Assembly (NCBI GenBank): GCA_021647405.1
Contig: JAKIUU010000011.1
Location: 1 to 64,000 of the forward strand
DNA length: 64,000 bases
Direction of reading: 5' to 3'
DNA from: Flavobacteriaceae bacterium
GTDB lineage: Bacteria > Bacteroidota > Bacteroidia > Flavobacteriales > Flavobacteriaceae
Shown one piece after another: positions 23,555 to 33,296 of this stretch (positions within the stretch are counted from its first letter, which is position 1; each line of letters opens with the position of its first letter). The translations under genes were made by a program, and so were the position numbers. Under the pieces are notes generated by a model that was given only the letters and a program-made list of their open reading frames with translations, had not been told where the DNA came from and ran no database searches.

Positions 23555-24163
23555 TTGAAAAGAGCCGTAGCAATTATCACCCTTGTATTATTGATTGATC
23601 AAATCAGTAAAGTATATATAAAAACACATTTTTCACTGGGTCAAGAAATAGTTGTATTTGATTGGTTCAGGATTCATTTTTTAGAAAATAATGGCATGGC
23701 TTGGGGGGCTGAATTTGGCGGTTCAAAAGGGAAATTATTTTTAACAATATTCAGATTAATAGCCATTTGTGGGATAGGTTATTGGCTGTATTCGGCTATT
23801 AAAGAAAAGGTGTCTTGGAAAATGGTTACGGCTATTTCATTAATTTTTGCAGGAGCCTTAGGCAATATAATTGACTCTGTTTTTTACGGGGTATTTTTTA
23901 GCAGCAGTTTTCATGGCGTAGCCAAATTTTTGCCAGAACGAGGTTACAGTTCATTTTTTCATGGCAAGGTGGTAGATATGTTATATTTTCCTCTTATTAA
24001 CACCAATTTACCTTCTTGGGTGCCTTTTTTTGGCGGCGCACATTTTACCTTTTTTGACCCTGTTTTTAACATAGCCGATTCTTCAATTACAATTGGTGTT
24101 ATGATATTAATTTTTTTTAGCAAAGAGGTCTTTGCTAAAAAAGAATCAGAAGTTTCTCTCTAA
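23555..24163 (+). CDS. lspA: Lipoprotein signal peptidase (signal peptidase II)
   Basis: A 202-residue protein with four membrane helices. The LspA motifs are LLIDQISK (13-20), NNGMAW, GNIIDS (103-108), and the two catalytic Asp in VVDML (D141) and FNIADSS (D175). It carries the insertion of about 25 residues between helices that is typical of Bacteroidetes enzymes. The start is a TTG at 23555. It removes the signal peptide from prolipoproteins such as several encoded here. Its last codons include a 13-bp palindrome (24113-24142). It converges on the decarboxylase gene with 4 bp between. Confidence 0.95.
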   Translation: MKRAVAIITLVLLIDQISKVYIKTHFSLGQEIVVFDWFRIHFLENNGMAWGAEFGGSKGKLFLTIFRLIAICGIGYWLYSAIKEKVSWKMVTAISLIFAGALGNIIDSVFYGVFFSSSFHGVAKFLPERGYSSFFHGKVVDMLYFPLINTNLPSWVPFFGGAHFTFFDPVFNIADSSITIGVMILIFFSKEVFAKKESEVSL

Positions 24164-24167
24164 TAAA

Positions 24168-25403
24168 TTAGCTGTTAAAACTGTCAAGATCTTTTATAAA
24201 AGGCGCTAAATCGTCAATTTCTACATGATCCATAACCACAATTTTTTGCCATTTATTTGTTTCGTCATGTGTGGCAGGAACCAAGCCATATTTATGTGCA
24301 ATATGGTTTGAAATGAATTCAGATTTTATAGTGACAATATTCATAAAAGGGTCTCTAAAGTATTGAATGCCTTTGGCGTCTAATTGTTTACACAACCAGT
24401 GGGTGCGCAATAGCAAGGTGTTAATTTTTTCGAACCAACCATTTGGACCATATTTAAATAATATCAACCAAACAGCGATGGCATTGGCGCCAGAACGACT
24501 ACCTACCAAAGTTAAATCGAGACCTTCAACATATTTGGCTTCTTTGGTAAGCGTGTTTTTAATCAGTCCTTTGCGGCATAAAAAGACCCCTGTGCCGTAA
24601 GGTGCTTGTAACATTTTATGGGCGTCAATAGTGATTGAACTGATATTTGGATTGGCGAAATTTACAGTCGAATTGTCATTGCTAAATGGGTAAATAAATC
24701 CGCCAAAAGCCCCGTCAATATGAATTTTAAAAGGACAATCATGTTTATTTAAATAATGGGCATAAACATCGGGATTATCAACTGAACCAAACATGGTGGT
24801 TGCCATATTAGAAACGACTATAAAATATTTTTTACCCTTTTCTTTTTGCTGAATGATGACGTTTTCTAAATCAGATTCTACAATAATCCGCGAGTCAAAA
24901 TCTACAGGAATTGTAACCGCGTCAATTTGTAATAAATTAGATCCTTTAGGAATAGAGTAATGTGTATCTTCTGATGATAAGATGACAATTTCGTCAGCTT
25001 TAGCTTTAGACTCTTTCATAAATAAGTTGCGGTAAATCCATAGTGCTTGAATATTCGCTTCTGTGCCGCCGGTAGCAATATAGCCGTCATATGTACCTAC
25101 TTCAGCTTTAAAAATATCAGCGGCAAGCACATCAATCACTTCTTTTTCTAAATCTTGAGCGCCTTTAAATGCTTCTTCTGATGTGCCATAAGTATGACAA
25201 CCAATATTGTTAGGATTGGCAATATAAGAACGCAACAAGGGCGCATCGCCTAAATTGGCAATATTGTTAAAAAACACATTCGGGTCTAATTTAGAAACAG
25301 GAAAACCCAACCACTTATTATTTTCAAAATCAATAACGTGTTTTAAGGCATCATCAATTTTTTTATTGATAATTTTTGTGCTGTATTTCTTCCAGAATTT
25401 CAT
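24168..25403 (-). CDS. PLP-dependent group II decarboxylase
   Basis: A 411-residue PLP enzyme of the histidine/aromatic amino-acid decarboxylase type. The features are TGGTEANIQALW (111-122), the ring-stacking His148 in EDTHYS, Asp230 in HIDGAFGG, and the Schiff-base Lys263 in ITIDAHKMLQAPYG. Length and motifs resemble bacterial histidine decarboxylase (PLP type) and related aspartate decarboxylases; substrate cannot be fixed by reading. It has its own minus-strand transcription unit. Confidence 0.88.
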   Translation of the reverse strand: MKFWKKYSTKIINKKIDDALKHVIDFENNKWLGFPVSKLDPNVFFNNIANLGDAPLLRSYIANPNNIGCHTYGTSEEAFKGAQDLEKEVIDVLAADIFKAEVGTYDGYIATGGTEANIQALWIYRNLFMKESKAKADEIVILSSEDTHYSIPKGSNLLQIDAVTIPVDFDSRIIVESDLENVIIQQKEKGKKYFIVVSNMATTMFGSVDNPDVYAHYLNKHDCPFKIHIDGAFGGFIYPFSNDNSTVNFANPNISSITIDAHKMLQAPYGTGVFLCRKGLIKNTLTKEAKYVEGLDLTLVGSRSGANAIAVWLILFKYGPNGWFEKINTLLLRTHWLCKQLDAKGIQYFRDPFMNIVTIKSEFISNHIAHKYGLVPATHDETNKWQKIVVMDHVEIDDLAPFIKDLDSFNS

Positions 25404-25501
25404 AGTCTAAATTTTCCGCAAAAGTACAATTATGTTTTTAGATTTTGGCTGATGCTGTTAAAGAAAATTGAATGCTTTCTAAAGATTGTAAGCTATTTAA
25501 T

Positions 25502-25509
25502 TATCTTTG
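25502..25509 (+). promoter_or_regulatory. -7 promoter element before uvrC
   Basis: TATCTTTG matches TAnnTTTG and lies 5 bp before the GTG at 25515, which would give an almost leaderless mRNA. No well-spaced -33 box is visible, so confidence is moderate. Confidence 0.4.
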
Positions 25510-25514
25510 TTTTT

Positions 25515-27311
25515 GTGTCAGAAGTACAACTAAAAATTCAGATAAAAGCCTTACCCAATGCCGCCGGCGTGTATCAATATTACGATGTTGAGGGGAATTT
25601 ACTGTACATCGGCAAAGCTAAAAACCTTAAAAAAAGGGTTAATTCTTATTTTACAAAACAACACGATGACGCCAAAACACGCATTCTTGTCAGAAAAATA
25701 AAGGATATAAAACACATTGTTGTAGAAACCGAAACGGATGCTTTACTTTTAGAAAATAACCTCATTAAAAAACACCAACCCAAGTATAATATTATGCTTA
25801 AGGACGATAAGACCTACCCGTGGTTGTGTATAAAAAAAGAGCCTTTTCCGCGTATATTTTTAACACGACGCGTTATACAAGATGGTTCAGAATATTATGG
25901 CCCTTACACATCGGTTAGAACGGTTAAAGTTTTACTCGACTTGATTAAAGAATTGTATTTATTACGGACGTGTTCTTACGATTTAAGTCCTAAAAACATT
26001 GTCCAAAAAAAGTACAGTTTGTGTTTAGATTATCATATTGGTAATTGCAAAGGCCCTTGCCAAGGTTTACAAGCAGAGATTGATTACGATAATGACATTC
26101 AAGCCATACGAAATATTATAAAAGGTCATTTTAAAAAGTCTCTCGAAACCTTTAAAGAGCGGATGCATAAGCACGCTACTGATTTAGAATTCGAAGCAGC
26201 CCAACAGATTAAAGAGAAAATAGCATTGTTAAAAAACTACCAAGTTAAATCTACTGTTGTGAGCCCTACCATCAATAATGTGGATGTTTTTTCTATTATT
26301 TCTGATGAGAGTTTTGCTTATGTCAACTTTTTAAAAATTAGTAATGGCGCTATAATACAATCGCATACAAGCGAAATTAAAAAGAAGCTCAACGAGACTG
26401 ATAGAGCCATTTTAACATTGAGTATTGTTGAGATTCGGCAACGTTTTAACAGTCAGTCTAAAGAACTTTTTGTGCCTTTTAAGGTGAATGTGGGCGAAGA
26501 TTTAAAGGTAACTGTACCCAAAAAAGGTGATAAAAAACGCATAGTAGAACTCTCTACACGCAATGCCCGTTATTTTAGGCAAGAGCGTTTTAAACAAATA
26601 AAAATTATTGATCCAGAACGTCATGTCAAACGCATTTTGGCACAAATGAAAAAAGATTTGCGTCTAATTGTAGCACCCGTACATATTGAGTGTTTTGACA
26701 ATTCGAACATACAAGGCTCAAATCCTGTGGCAGCTTGCGTGGTGTTTAAAAATGCAAAACCCAGTAAGAAGGACTACCGCCATTTTAATATTAAGACTGT
26801 TAAAGGTCCTGATGATTATGCCTCTATGGAAGAGGTGGTTTTTAGACGTTATAAAAGATTACTTGCCGAAGGAGAATCTTTGCCACAACTCATCATTATT
26901 GATGGCGGTAAGGGACAATTATCATCAGCAGTAAAAAGTTTAGAGGTTTTGGGTTTAAGAGGTAAGATAACCATAATTGGTATTGCAAAACGCTTAGAAG
27001 AATTATACTATCCAGAAGACAGCGTACCACTGTATTTAGATAAAAGATCTGAAACACTAAAAATTATTCAACAACTTAGAGATGAAGCGCATCGATTTGG
27101 TATTACACATCATCGCAATAAGCGTAGTAAACAGGCCTTAACAACAAATTTAACACAGATAGAAGGTATTGGAAACAAGACTTCGGAAACCTTATTACAG
27201 CATTTCAAATCGGTTAAAAGAATTAAAGAAGCCGAGTTAAGTGCTCTTACCTCTTTAGTTGGAAAAATATTGGGAAAAAAAGTGTATGATTTTTATAAAA
27301 AAAACAACTAA
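25515..27311 (+). CDS. uvrC: Excinuclease ABC subunit C
   Basis: A 598-residue protein from a GTG start. It has an N-terminal GIY-YIG nuclease (LPNAAGVYQYYDVEGNLLYIGKAKNLKKRV), Cys-containing central region, UVR segment (ATDLEFEAAQQIKEKIALL), RNase H-like nuclease (IECFDNSNIQGSNPVAACVVF, then GPDDYASMEEVVFRRY and LPQLIIIDGGKGQL) and C-terminal HhH repeats (IEGIGNKTSETLLQHF). An in-frame ATG at 25452 would add 21 hydrophobic residues not expected in UvrC. It makes both incisions in nucleotide excision repair. Confidence 0.95.
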   Translation: MSEVQLKIQIKALPNAAGVYQYYDVEGNLLYIGKAKNLKKRVNSYFTKQHDDAKTRILVRKIKDIKHIVVETETDALLLENNLIKKHQPKYNIMLKDDKTYPWLCIKKEPFPRIFLTRRVIQDGSEYYGPYTSVRTVKVLLDLIKELYLLRTCSYDLSPKNIVQKKYSLCLDYHIGNCKGPCQGLQAEIDYDNDIQAIRNIIKGHFKKSLETFKERMHKHATDLEFEAAQQIKEKIALLKNYQVKSTVVSPTINNVDVFSIISDESFAYVNFLKISNGAIIQSHTSEIKKKLNETDRAILTLSIVEIRQRFNSQSKELFVPFKVNVGEDLKVTVPKKGDKKRIVELSTRNARYFRQERFKQIKIIDPERHVKRILAQMKKDLRLIVAPVHIECFDNSNIQGSNPVAACVVFKNAKPSKKDYRHFNIKTVKGPDDYASMEEVVFRRYKRLLAEGESLPQLIIIDGGKGQLSSAVKSLEVLGLRGKITIIGIAKRLEELYYPEDSVPLYLDKRSETLKIIQQLRDEAHRFGITHHRNKRSKQALTTNLTQIEGIGNKTSETLLQHFKSVKRIKEAELSALTSLVGKILGKKVYDFYKKNN

Positions 27312-27336
27312 CTTTCGAATTGTAATTTTAAAGTGT

Positions 27337-29559
27337 ATGAAAAGAGTTTTACCCTTTCTTTTTATTGGTTTCTTTTTTGCAGGTTATGCCCAAAAAAAAC
27401 TGCCAAAAACCGATTTAAAAGTGGGTTTGGTTTTAAGTGGCGGTGGTGCCAAAGGCTTTGCGCACATTGGCGCTATAAAAGTTTTAGAAGAGGCAGGAGT
27501 TCGTATAGATTATATAGGCGGTACAAGTATGGGTGCCATTGTAGGCGCTTTGTATGCTGCAGGATACAATGCCAATCAGTTAGATTCTATAATTACGCAT
27601 ACCGATTTTACCAATATTTTACAAGACAAATTACCAAGGAGTTCAAAATCGTTTTATCAAAAAGAAAACGACGAAAAATATGTGATAACACTTCCCATTA
27701 AAGGTAAAAGTATAGGATTGCCATCGGCTATTTCTAAAGGTCAAAATGTTTTTAATTTATTTTCGCGCCTAACAGAACATGTACATGATATACAAGATTT
27801 TAATAATTTGCCCATTCCTTTTTTGTGTATAGCCACCGATTTAGAAACGGGCAAACCAGTTGTTTTAAATCATGGTTTCTTGCCCGAAGTTATTAGGGCT
27901 AGTGGCTCATTTCCAACACTTTTAGAGCCTGTAGAAATTGATGGCAAGCTTTTAGCCGATGGGGGTATTGCCAATAATTTCCCTGTTCAAGAAGTTATAA
28001 ATATGGGTGCTGATGTTATAATTGGAATTGATGTTCAAAATAAGTTAAAAACAAAAGAACAGTTAAATTCGGCTCCAAAAATTGTGATGCAAATAATTAA
28101 TTTTAACATGTACTCTGAAAATGAATCTAAAAAGAAATTAGTAGATGTGTACATTCATCCTAAAATGAAGGGCTTTAATGTCGTATCGTTTGATAAAGCG
28201 GCTGAAATAATAAAAGCAGGAGAGGTAGAAGCCTTAAAAGAATTGCCTTATTTAAAATCAATAGCCAAGCAACAATCGAATAAATTAAAGTTGATTAGAG
28301 GTGTTACCATTTACCCCAAAAAACGAAAAATCAGAATAAAAGAAATTGAAGTAGAAGGACTTAAAGAATACAGTAAAGAATATTTAATACGAAATTTAGA
28401 CATTAAAGTTGGAGATTCAATAACATTTAACAGCTTTAAAAAAGGGGTTGAAAGACTGTCGGCTACCGATAATTTTAAGACCATAAATTATAAGTTTATA
28501 CCAGAAGAAGGTGGTAATAAGATAATTATTGAAGTTGAAGAAAGCCTTTTGAATTCTACTTTTTCTATAGGAGGCCATTATGATAATTTATTTAAAACAG
28601 GTGTTATATTGAATTATAAAACAAAGGGTTTGTTTTTAAAAAATGATGTTTTATCAACAGATTTTGTATTGGGAGACAATGTGCGCTATTTGATTAATTA
28701 TTATGTTGATAATGGTTTTTATTGGAATTTTGGATTTAGAACGCGTTATGTTAATATTAAAGACAATATTACCATTTTAGGAGGTTCTTTTCAAAATGAC
28801 AACATTGTGTCTGAATCTGAGAAAATACCTTTAAATTACAATGACTTTACAACCCAGTTTTATGCCCAAACTACCTTTGGTCAAAAATTTATTACAGGCT
28901 TAGGCTTAGAACATAAATATTTAAGAGCTTTTAATGAGCCCACTATAAATGGTGAAACAAGAAAAATATTTTATGAAAATGAAGGCTATTTTAACGCTTA
29001 TTTTTATCTTAAATTAGACACTTATGATGCCAAATACTATCCTAAAAAAGGAGTTGGTTTGTCGGCTACTTATAGGGCTTATTTAACATCTTCAGTCAAC
29101 CCATTTTCTTCATTTACACAATTAGATGGCACATTAGGTTTTGCCAAAACTTTTAAAAAATATACCTTTCAGTTTATCACAGAGGCAGGAGCTACCATTG
29201 GAAATAATAAAAATCCTGTTTTAGATTATCATTTAGGAGGGGTGGCTCAAAACCTCATAAATACTTTTAGACCCTTTTATGGTTATGACATAGCCGATTT
29301 AAATGAAAATGGGTTTTTAAAATCTACGTTTATTTTAAGAAAAGAAATTTTTAAAGAAAACTACCTATCCTTTATAGCCAATTATGCACGTATAGATAAT
29401 GATCTTTTTAACCGTGGTAATTTATTTCAAAACACAAAATCGGGCTATGCTATTAGTTATGGAATAAATTCCTTTCTAGGTCCAATAGAGCTTGTTTATG
29501 CTTGGTCTCCAGATACTTCTGCAAATTATTGGTATTTAAATTTCGGTTTTTGGTTTTAA
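27337..29559 (+). CDS. Patatin-like phospholipase with Omp85-type barrel (PlpD-like, type Vd)
   Basis: A 740-residue protein from the start MKRVLPFLF, with signal peptide (cleaved after GYAQ, about 19). The patatin domain (30-320) has the oxyanion GGGAKG (35-40), the nucleophile in GTSMG (Ser64) and the catalytic DGG (Asp208). A POTRA domain follows (about 328-405), then a 16-strand-like barrel ending in YLNFGFWF. This layout is that of PlpD-type two-in-one secreted lipases. It probably cleaves phospholipids at or outside the outer membrane. It starts 26 bp after uvrC. Confidence 0.9.
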   Translation: MKRVLPFLFIGFFFAGYAQKKLPKTDLKVGLVLSGGGAKGFAHIGAIKVLEEAGVRIDYIGGTSMGAIVGALYAAGYNANQLDSIITHTDFTNILQDKLPRSSKSFYQKENDEKYVITLPIKGKSIGLPSAISKGQNVFNLFSRLTEHVHDIQDFNNLPIPFLCIATDLETGKPVVLNHGFLPEVIRASGSFPTLLEPVEIDGKLLADGGIANNFPVQEVINMGADVIIGIDVQNKLKTKEQLNSAPKIVMQIINFNMYSENESKKKLVDVYIHPKMKGFNVVSFDKAAEIIKAGEVEALKELPYLKSIAKQQSNKLKLIRGVTIYPKKRKIRIKEIEVEGLKEYSKEYLIRNLDIKVGDSITFNSFKKGVERLSATDNFKTINYKFIPEEGGNKIIIEVEESLLNSTFSIGGHYDNLFKTGVILNYKTKGLFLKNDVLSTDFVLGDNVRYLINYYVDNGFYWNFGFRTRYVNIKDNITILGGSFQNDNIVSESEKIPLNYNDFTTQFYAQTTFGQKFITGLGLEHKYLRAFNEPTINGETRKIFYENEGYFNAYFYLKLDTYDAKYYPKKGVGLSATYRAYLTSSVNPFSSFTQLDGTLGFAKTFKKYTFQFITEAGATIGNNKNPVLDYHLGGVAQNLINTFRPFYGYDIADLNENGFLKSTFILRKEIFKENYLSFIANYARIDNDLFNRGNLFQNTKSGYAISYGINSFLGPIELVYAWSPDTSANYWYLNFGFWF

Positions 29560-29569
29560 TCCGTCTTCG

Positions 29570-29707
29570 TGTTCTGCTTAGGCTGTTGGAGAGACTTGGT
29601 TTAGCCTTACCGGCAAGCAGGTTCCCCGCCGACCCTCTGGGCCGGAAATTACGATGTTTGCATAGGCAAACTTTAATACCTCGCAAGTCGCAAGCTTGCG
29701 TTGAGGT
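29570..29707. repeat. GC-rich structured intergenic element
   Basis: The stretch is visibly richer in G+C than its surroundings and carries two clear hairpins. These are GTTTGC-ATAG-GCAAAC (29656-29671) and ACCT/AGGT arms (29678-29707) enclosing CGCAAG (29682-29687), a 7-nt loop and CTTGCG (29695-29700). It lies between two convergent genes. It looks like a dispersed repeat; a structured RNA is possible. Confidence 0.5.
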
Positions 29708-29722
29708 AGTTTATTAATAAAC

Positions 29723-29765
29723 AAAAAAAATCCTCTTTACCAGATTTAAAACCTGACAGAGAGGA
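29723..29765 (-). terminator. Terminator of the RND efflux operon
   Basis: On the minus strand TCCTCT pairs with AGAGGA (plus-strand 29760-29765 and 29731-29736), with additional CAG/CTG pairs inside, followed by eight T. It lies 26 bp after the RND pump stop codon. Confidence 0.8.
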
Positions 29766-29790
29766 ATGGTGTTAACATAAATAATTATCT

Positions 29791-32700
29791 TTAAGCCACT
29801 TGTTTGGCTTGTTTCTTGGTGAAAATTAAAATCTTTAAACCGTTAAGTAAGTAATACATAACAGGAACAACAACTAAGGTTAAGAAAGTAGCAAATGTTA
29901 ATCCAAAAATAACGGTCCAAGCCAAAGGGCCCCAAAACATAACGTTTTCGCCTCCCATATAAATATTAGGACTAAATGCTGTAAACAGTCCTATAAAATC
30001 TATATTGATACCTAGGGCTAAAGGAACCAAACCAAGTACAGTAGTTATGGCTGTTAACAATACAGGTCGCAACCGGGTTTTACCGCCTTCTACAATAGAT
30101 TCAAAAACCAAATTTATGGGGAGTTGTTCCCCAGAAGCGATATTGTTTTCATCTCTTTTTCTACACATTATTAAATTGGTGTAATCAATCAATACAATGG
30201 CATTATTTACCACAATACCTGCTAACGAAATGATGCCCAACATAGACATGATGATGATAAAATCCATTCTAAAAATGACCAATCCTAAAAAGACACCAAT
30301 TAAACTTAACAACACACTCATAGAAATAATAAAAGGTGTCGAAGTTGAGTTAAACTGACCTACCAATATTAAAAATATGGCCATAACGGCTATTAATAAA
30401 GCCTTTAATAAAAAAGCCAAATTTTCAGCTTGTTTTTCTTGCTCCCCTGTAAAAGCAAAACTGATACCAGCCGGTGTTTTATATTTTTTTAAAGAGGCGT
30501 CTATTTTAGCTACAATGTCATTACCATTATAACCATCAATTACATTAGAATAAACAGTTATAACACGTTTTAAATTTTTACGTTTAACAGCGTCAAATGT
30601 AGAGCCCGATTTAAACTTAGCAACAGATGAGATTGGAATTTGTTTAATAATACCACCATCGGCTTGGTCTCTAAAAGTTATTTTCTGATTGAGAAGCGCT
30701 TCTTGATTATAACGGTATTTATCCATTAATCTGATATTTATAGGATAATCGTCTTCGCCATCTTTAAACGTAGAAACTTCTAAACCATACAAAGCTGTTC
30801 TTAAGGCATTGGCTATTTGTCCTGTAGAAATATTTAAACGACGTGCTTTTTGACGGTCTATTACAAGTGGTAGTTCTGGTTTCCCTTGATTGACATCAAT
30901 TTTTAAACCTTCAATGCCAGCAATATTTTCATTATTTATAAAATCTTTTATATTATTAGCTTCTTGCATTAATTGAAAATAATCATCACCGCTAATCTCT
31001 AAGTTAATAGGCGCACCAGTAGGAGGGCCCTCAGAATTTTTAGCTACTACAATTTTTACACCAGCAAAATCGCCCAATACTTTTCTTATATCATTAAGAA
31101 TATTTTGAGAGCTTACTTTTTCGCCCGTTTTTGGATTTACGCGATCTTGAAAATCGACAAAATCAATGGTTACTTTAGATTTATTGGGTGTTTTACCACC
31201 TTGTTGTCCCCGACTGGTATCACCAGTACCTTCGCCTACTTGTTCTATTACAGAAGTTACCATAAAATTAGTGCCATCAACTTTGTATTGATTGAGATAA
31301 TTAATAACTTTTTTCTCTAATTCTTTAGTAAACTTATTGGTTTGTTCTATGTCTGTCCCAATAGGGAACTCAGAATAAACATAAATTTGTTTTGGGGCAT
31401 TGTTTGGAAAGAATTCTACATTTGGTGGGAAAGTACCAAATAAAAATATAGAAAAAACCAATAAAAGTAACGTACCCCCAAAAAAGGCAATAGGTTTTTT
31501 ACCACTTAAAGCAAAGCGTAAAAAACGTTCATAAAGATTTTCGGTTCTAGGTAAAAGAACTCTTTGAAACCACCTAGTAGCTGGGACTAATATTTTTGTA
31601 TTTAAAAATCCTAAAGCACCCGCTAAAATAGATAGATTACCAATAGCAACTAAAGCTTTAGAATGTGTACTTAAGCCCCCTGCAACTATTACTGTTCCTA
31701 TAATTATTAAGATTAAAGTAAAGCGAATGCGTTTTTTTAATGACACCGGTTTTTCTTCTAATTTCATGTAAACGGAAGTCAACATAGGGTTTATAACCAA
31801 TGCCACAAATAATGACGAACTCAACACTATAATTAATGTTATAGGGAGGTATTTCATAAATTCCCCTATAATGCCGGGCCAAAATGCCAAGGGAATAAAA
31901 GCGGCTAATGTAGTAGCCGTAGAAGCAATAATAGGCATAGCTACTTCGCCTACACCATATCTAGCGGCATCAAAAGCTGAGTAGCCTTTTTCATCCATCA
32001 AACGGTAAATGTTTTCGACCACTACAATACCATTATCAACCAACATACCGAGTGCTAAAATCAATGAAAATAGCACCATTGTATTTAAGGTTACACCCAT
32101 AGCACTTAGCACTATAAATGATAAAAACATTGACATCGGAATGGCAATTCCCACAAATAAGGCATTACGCAAACCTAAAAAGAACATCAACACACCTATT
32201 ACCAAAAGCATTCCTAAAATGATGCTATTTTCAAGATCAGAAACCTGTGTTTCGGTTTGATTTGACATATCATTGGTTTTTGATATGATCAGGTTTGATG
32301 GAAATATTTCTGCTTTAGCTTTAGAAATGATTTTATCAATTTTTTCGGAAGCATTAATAAGATTTTCGCCACCACGTTTTTTTACATCAAGCATAACAAC
32401 AGCTTTGCCATATTGGCGGGCATAACTCTCTTTTTCTTGTTCTTTATAAGCTACTGTGGCGATATCTCTTAAATAAACAACTTTTTGTTTTTCGCGTTTA
32501 ACGATTATGTTTGAAATCTCTTTAGCATTTTTAAATTCGCCTTCAACACGTACATTTTTTCTTAAGCCACCTTCTTTAATTTCACCTGCAGAAACGGTTA
32601 CATTTTCGTTTTTAATGGCATTAGCAATATCGTTAAAATTCAATTTTAGAAGTTCCATTTTATAAAGATCAAGGCTAATTTCCATCTCTTTATCTTGAAC

Positions 32701-33276
32701 ACCGCGTATGTTTACTTCAGAAATTTCGGATAAAGCTTCAATTTCATCTTGTAGATATTCGCCATATTTTTTAAGCTGATCCATAGAAAAATCGCCCGAA
32801 AGGTTGATGTTCATTATAGGCATCATTTCGGCAAAATTGAGCTTAAACACATTGGGGTCTGCTGGTAAATCTTTAGGAAAATTTTTGTCGGCTTTAGCTT
32901 CATCAACTTTGTCTTTAACCTTTCTTAAAGCTTCGTCTGGTGTAACGCTAAAATCAAATTTTACATCGATGGTAGAATAACCTTCTAATGAGTTTGAAAT
33001 AATATCATCAACTTCTGAAATCCCATTTAATTTCTTTTCAATAGGGCGGGTTACCAACTTTTCAATATCCAATGCCGAGTTACCCGGATAGGGTGTTGTT
33101 ACATAAACTTCTGGCGCCGAAATTTCTGGAAAAGCTTCTCTTGGCATACCCAAATAAGAACTCACACCCGCTAAAAATATGATGAAAAGAATGACATAAA
33201 CGGTCATTTTATTGCGGATAGACCAGGTTGACAGTTTGAATTCTTTTAAGGGGCTTTTGTCTTTTTCTTTTTCCAT
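29791..33276 (-). CDS. RND-family multidrug efflux permease (AcrB/HAE1-like)
   Basis: A 1161-residue inner-membrane pump. It has 12 membrane helices in two sets, the first starting with the amphipathic LSTWSIRNKMTVYVILFIIF. The helix 4 proton-relay Asp is in LALGMLVDNGIVVVENIYRLM, and FITLAF-type and GIISLAGIVVNNAIVLIDYTN segments appear in the second half. Periplasmic porter and docking domains lie between. It exceeds the roughly 1050 residues of AcrB through an insert near residues 480-560 with two extra hydrophobic stretches. The substrate is unknown; drugs or detergents are usual. Confidence 0.94.
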   Translation of the reverse strand: MEKEKDKSPLKEFKLSTWSIRNKMTVYVILFIIFLAGVSSYLGMPREAFPEISAPEVYVTTPYPGNSALDIEKLVTRPIEKKLNGISEVDDIISNSLEGYSTIDVKFDFSVTPDEALRKVKDKVDEAKADKNFPKDLPADPNVFKLNFAEMMPIMNINLSGDFSMDQLKKYGEYLQDEIEALSEISEVNIRGVQDKEMEISLDLYKMELLKLNFNDIANAIKNENVTVSAGEIKEGGLRKNVRVEGEFKNAKEISNIIVKREKQKVVYLRDIATVAYKEQEKESYARQYGKAVVMLDVKKRGGENLINASEKIDKIISKAKAEIFPSNLIISKTNDMSNQTETQVSDLENSIILGMLLVIGVLMFFLGLRNALFVGIAIPMSMFLSFIVLSAMGVTLNTMVLFSLILALGMLVDNGIVVVENIYRLMDEKGYSAFDAARYGVGEVAMPIIASTATTLAAFIPLAFWPGIIGEFMKYLPITLIIVLSSSLFVALVINPMLTSVYMKLEEKPVSLKKRIRFTLILIIIGTVIVAGGLSTHSKALVAIGNLSILAGALGFLNTKILVPATRWFQRVLLPRTENLYERFLRFALSGKKPIAFFGGTLLLLVFSIFLFGTFPPNVEFFPNNAPKQIYVYSEFPIGTDIEQTNKFTKELEKKVINYLNQYKVDGTNFMVTSVIEQVGEGTGDTSRGQQGGKTPNKSKVTIDFVDFQDRVNPKTGEKVSSQNILNDIRKVLGDFAGVKIVVAKNSEGPPTGAPINLEISGDDYFQLMQEANNIKDFINNENIAGIEGLKIDVNQGKPELPLVIDRQKARRLNISTGQIANALRTALYGLEVSTFKDGEDDYPINIRLMDKYRYNQEALLNQKITFRDQADGGIIKQIPISSVAKFKSGSTFDAVKRKNLKRVITVYSNVIDGYNGNDIVAKIDASLKKYKTPAGISFAFTGEQEKQAENLAFLLKALLIAVMAIFLILVGQFNSTSTPFIISMSVLLSLIGVFLGLVIFRMDFIIIMSMLGIISLAGIVVNNAIVLIDYTNLIMCRKRDENNIASGEQLPINLVFESIVEGGKTRLRPVLLTAITTVLGLVPLALGINIDFIGLFTAFSPNIYMGGENVMFWGPLAWTVIFGLTFATFLTLVVVPVMYYLLNGLKILIFTKKQAKQVA

Positions 33277-33296
33277 TTTAATAGGATAAATATTAA

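Noticed and set aside
24113..24142. Rho-independent terminator for lspA or the decarboxylase
   Set aside because: The hairpin is followed by A, not T, on both strands.
27333..27701. Arg/Cys-rich frame inside the patatin gene
   Set aside because: Alternative frame of a well-supported phospholipase gene.
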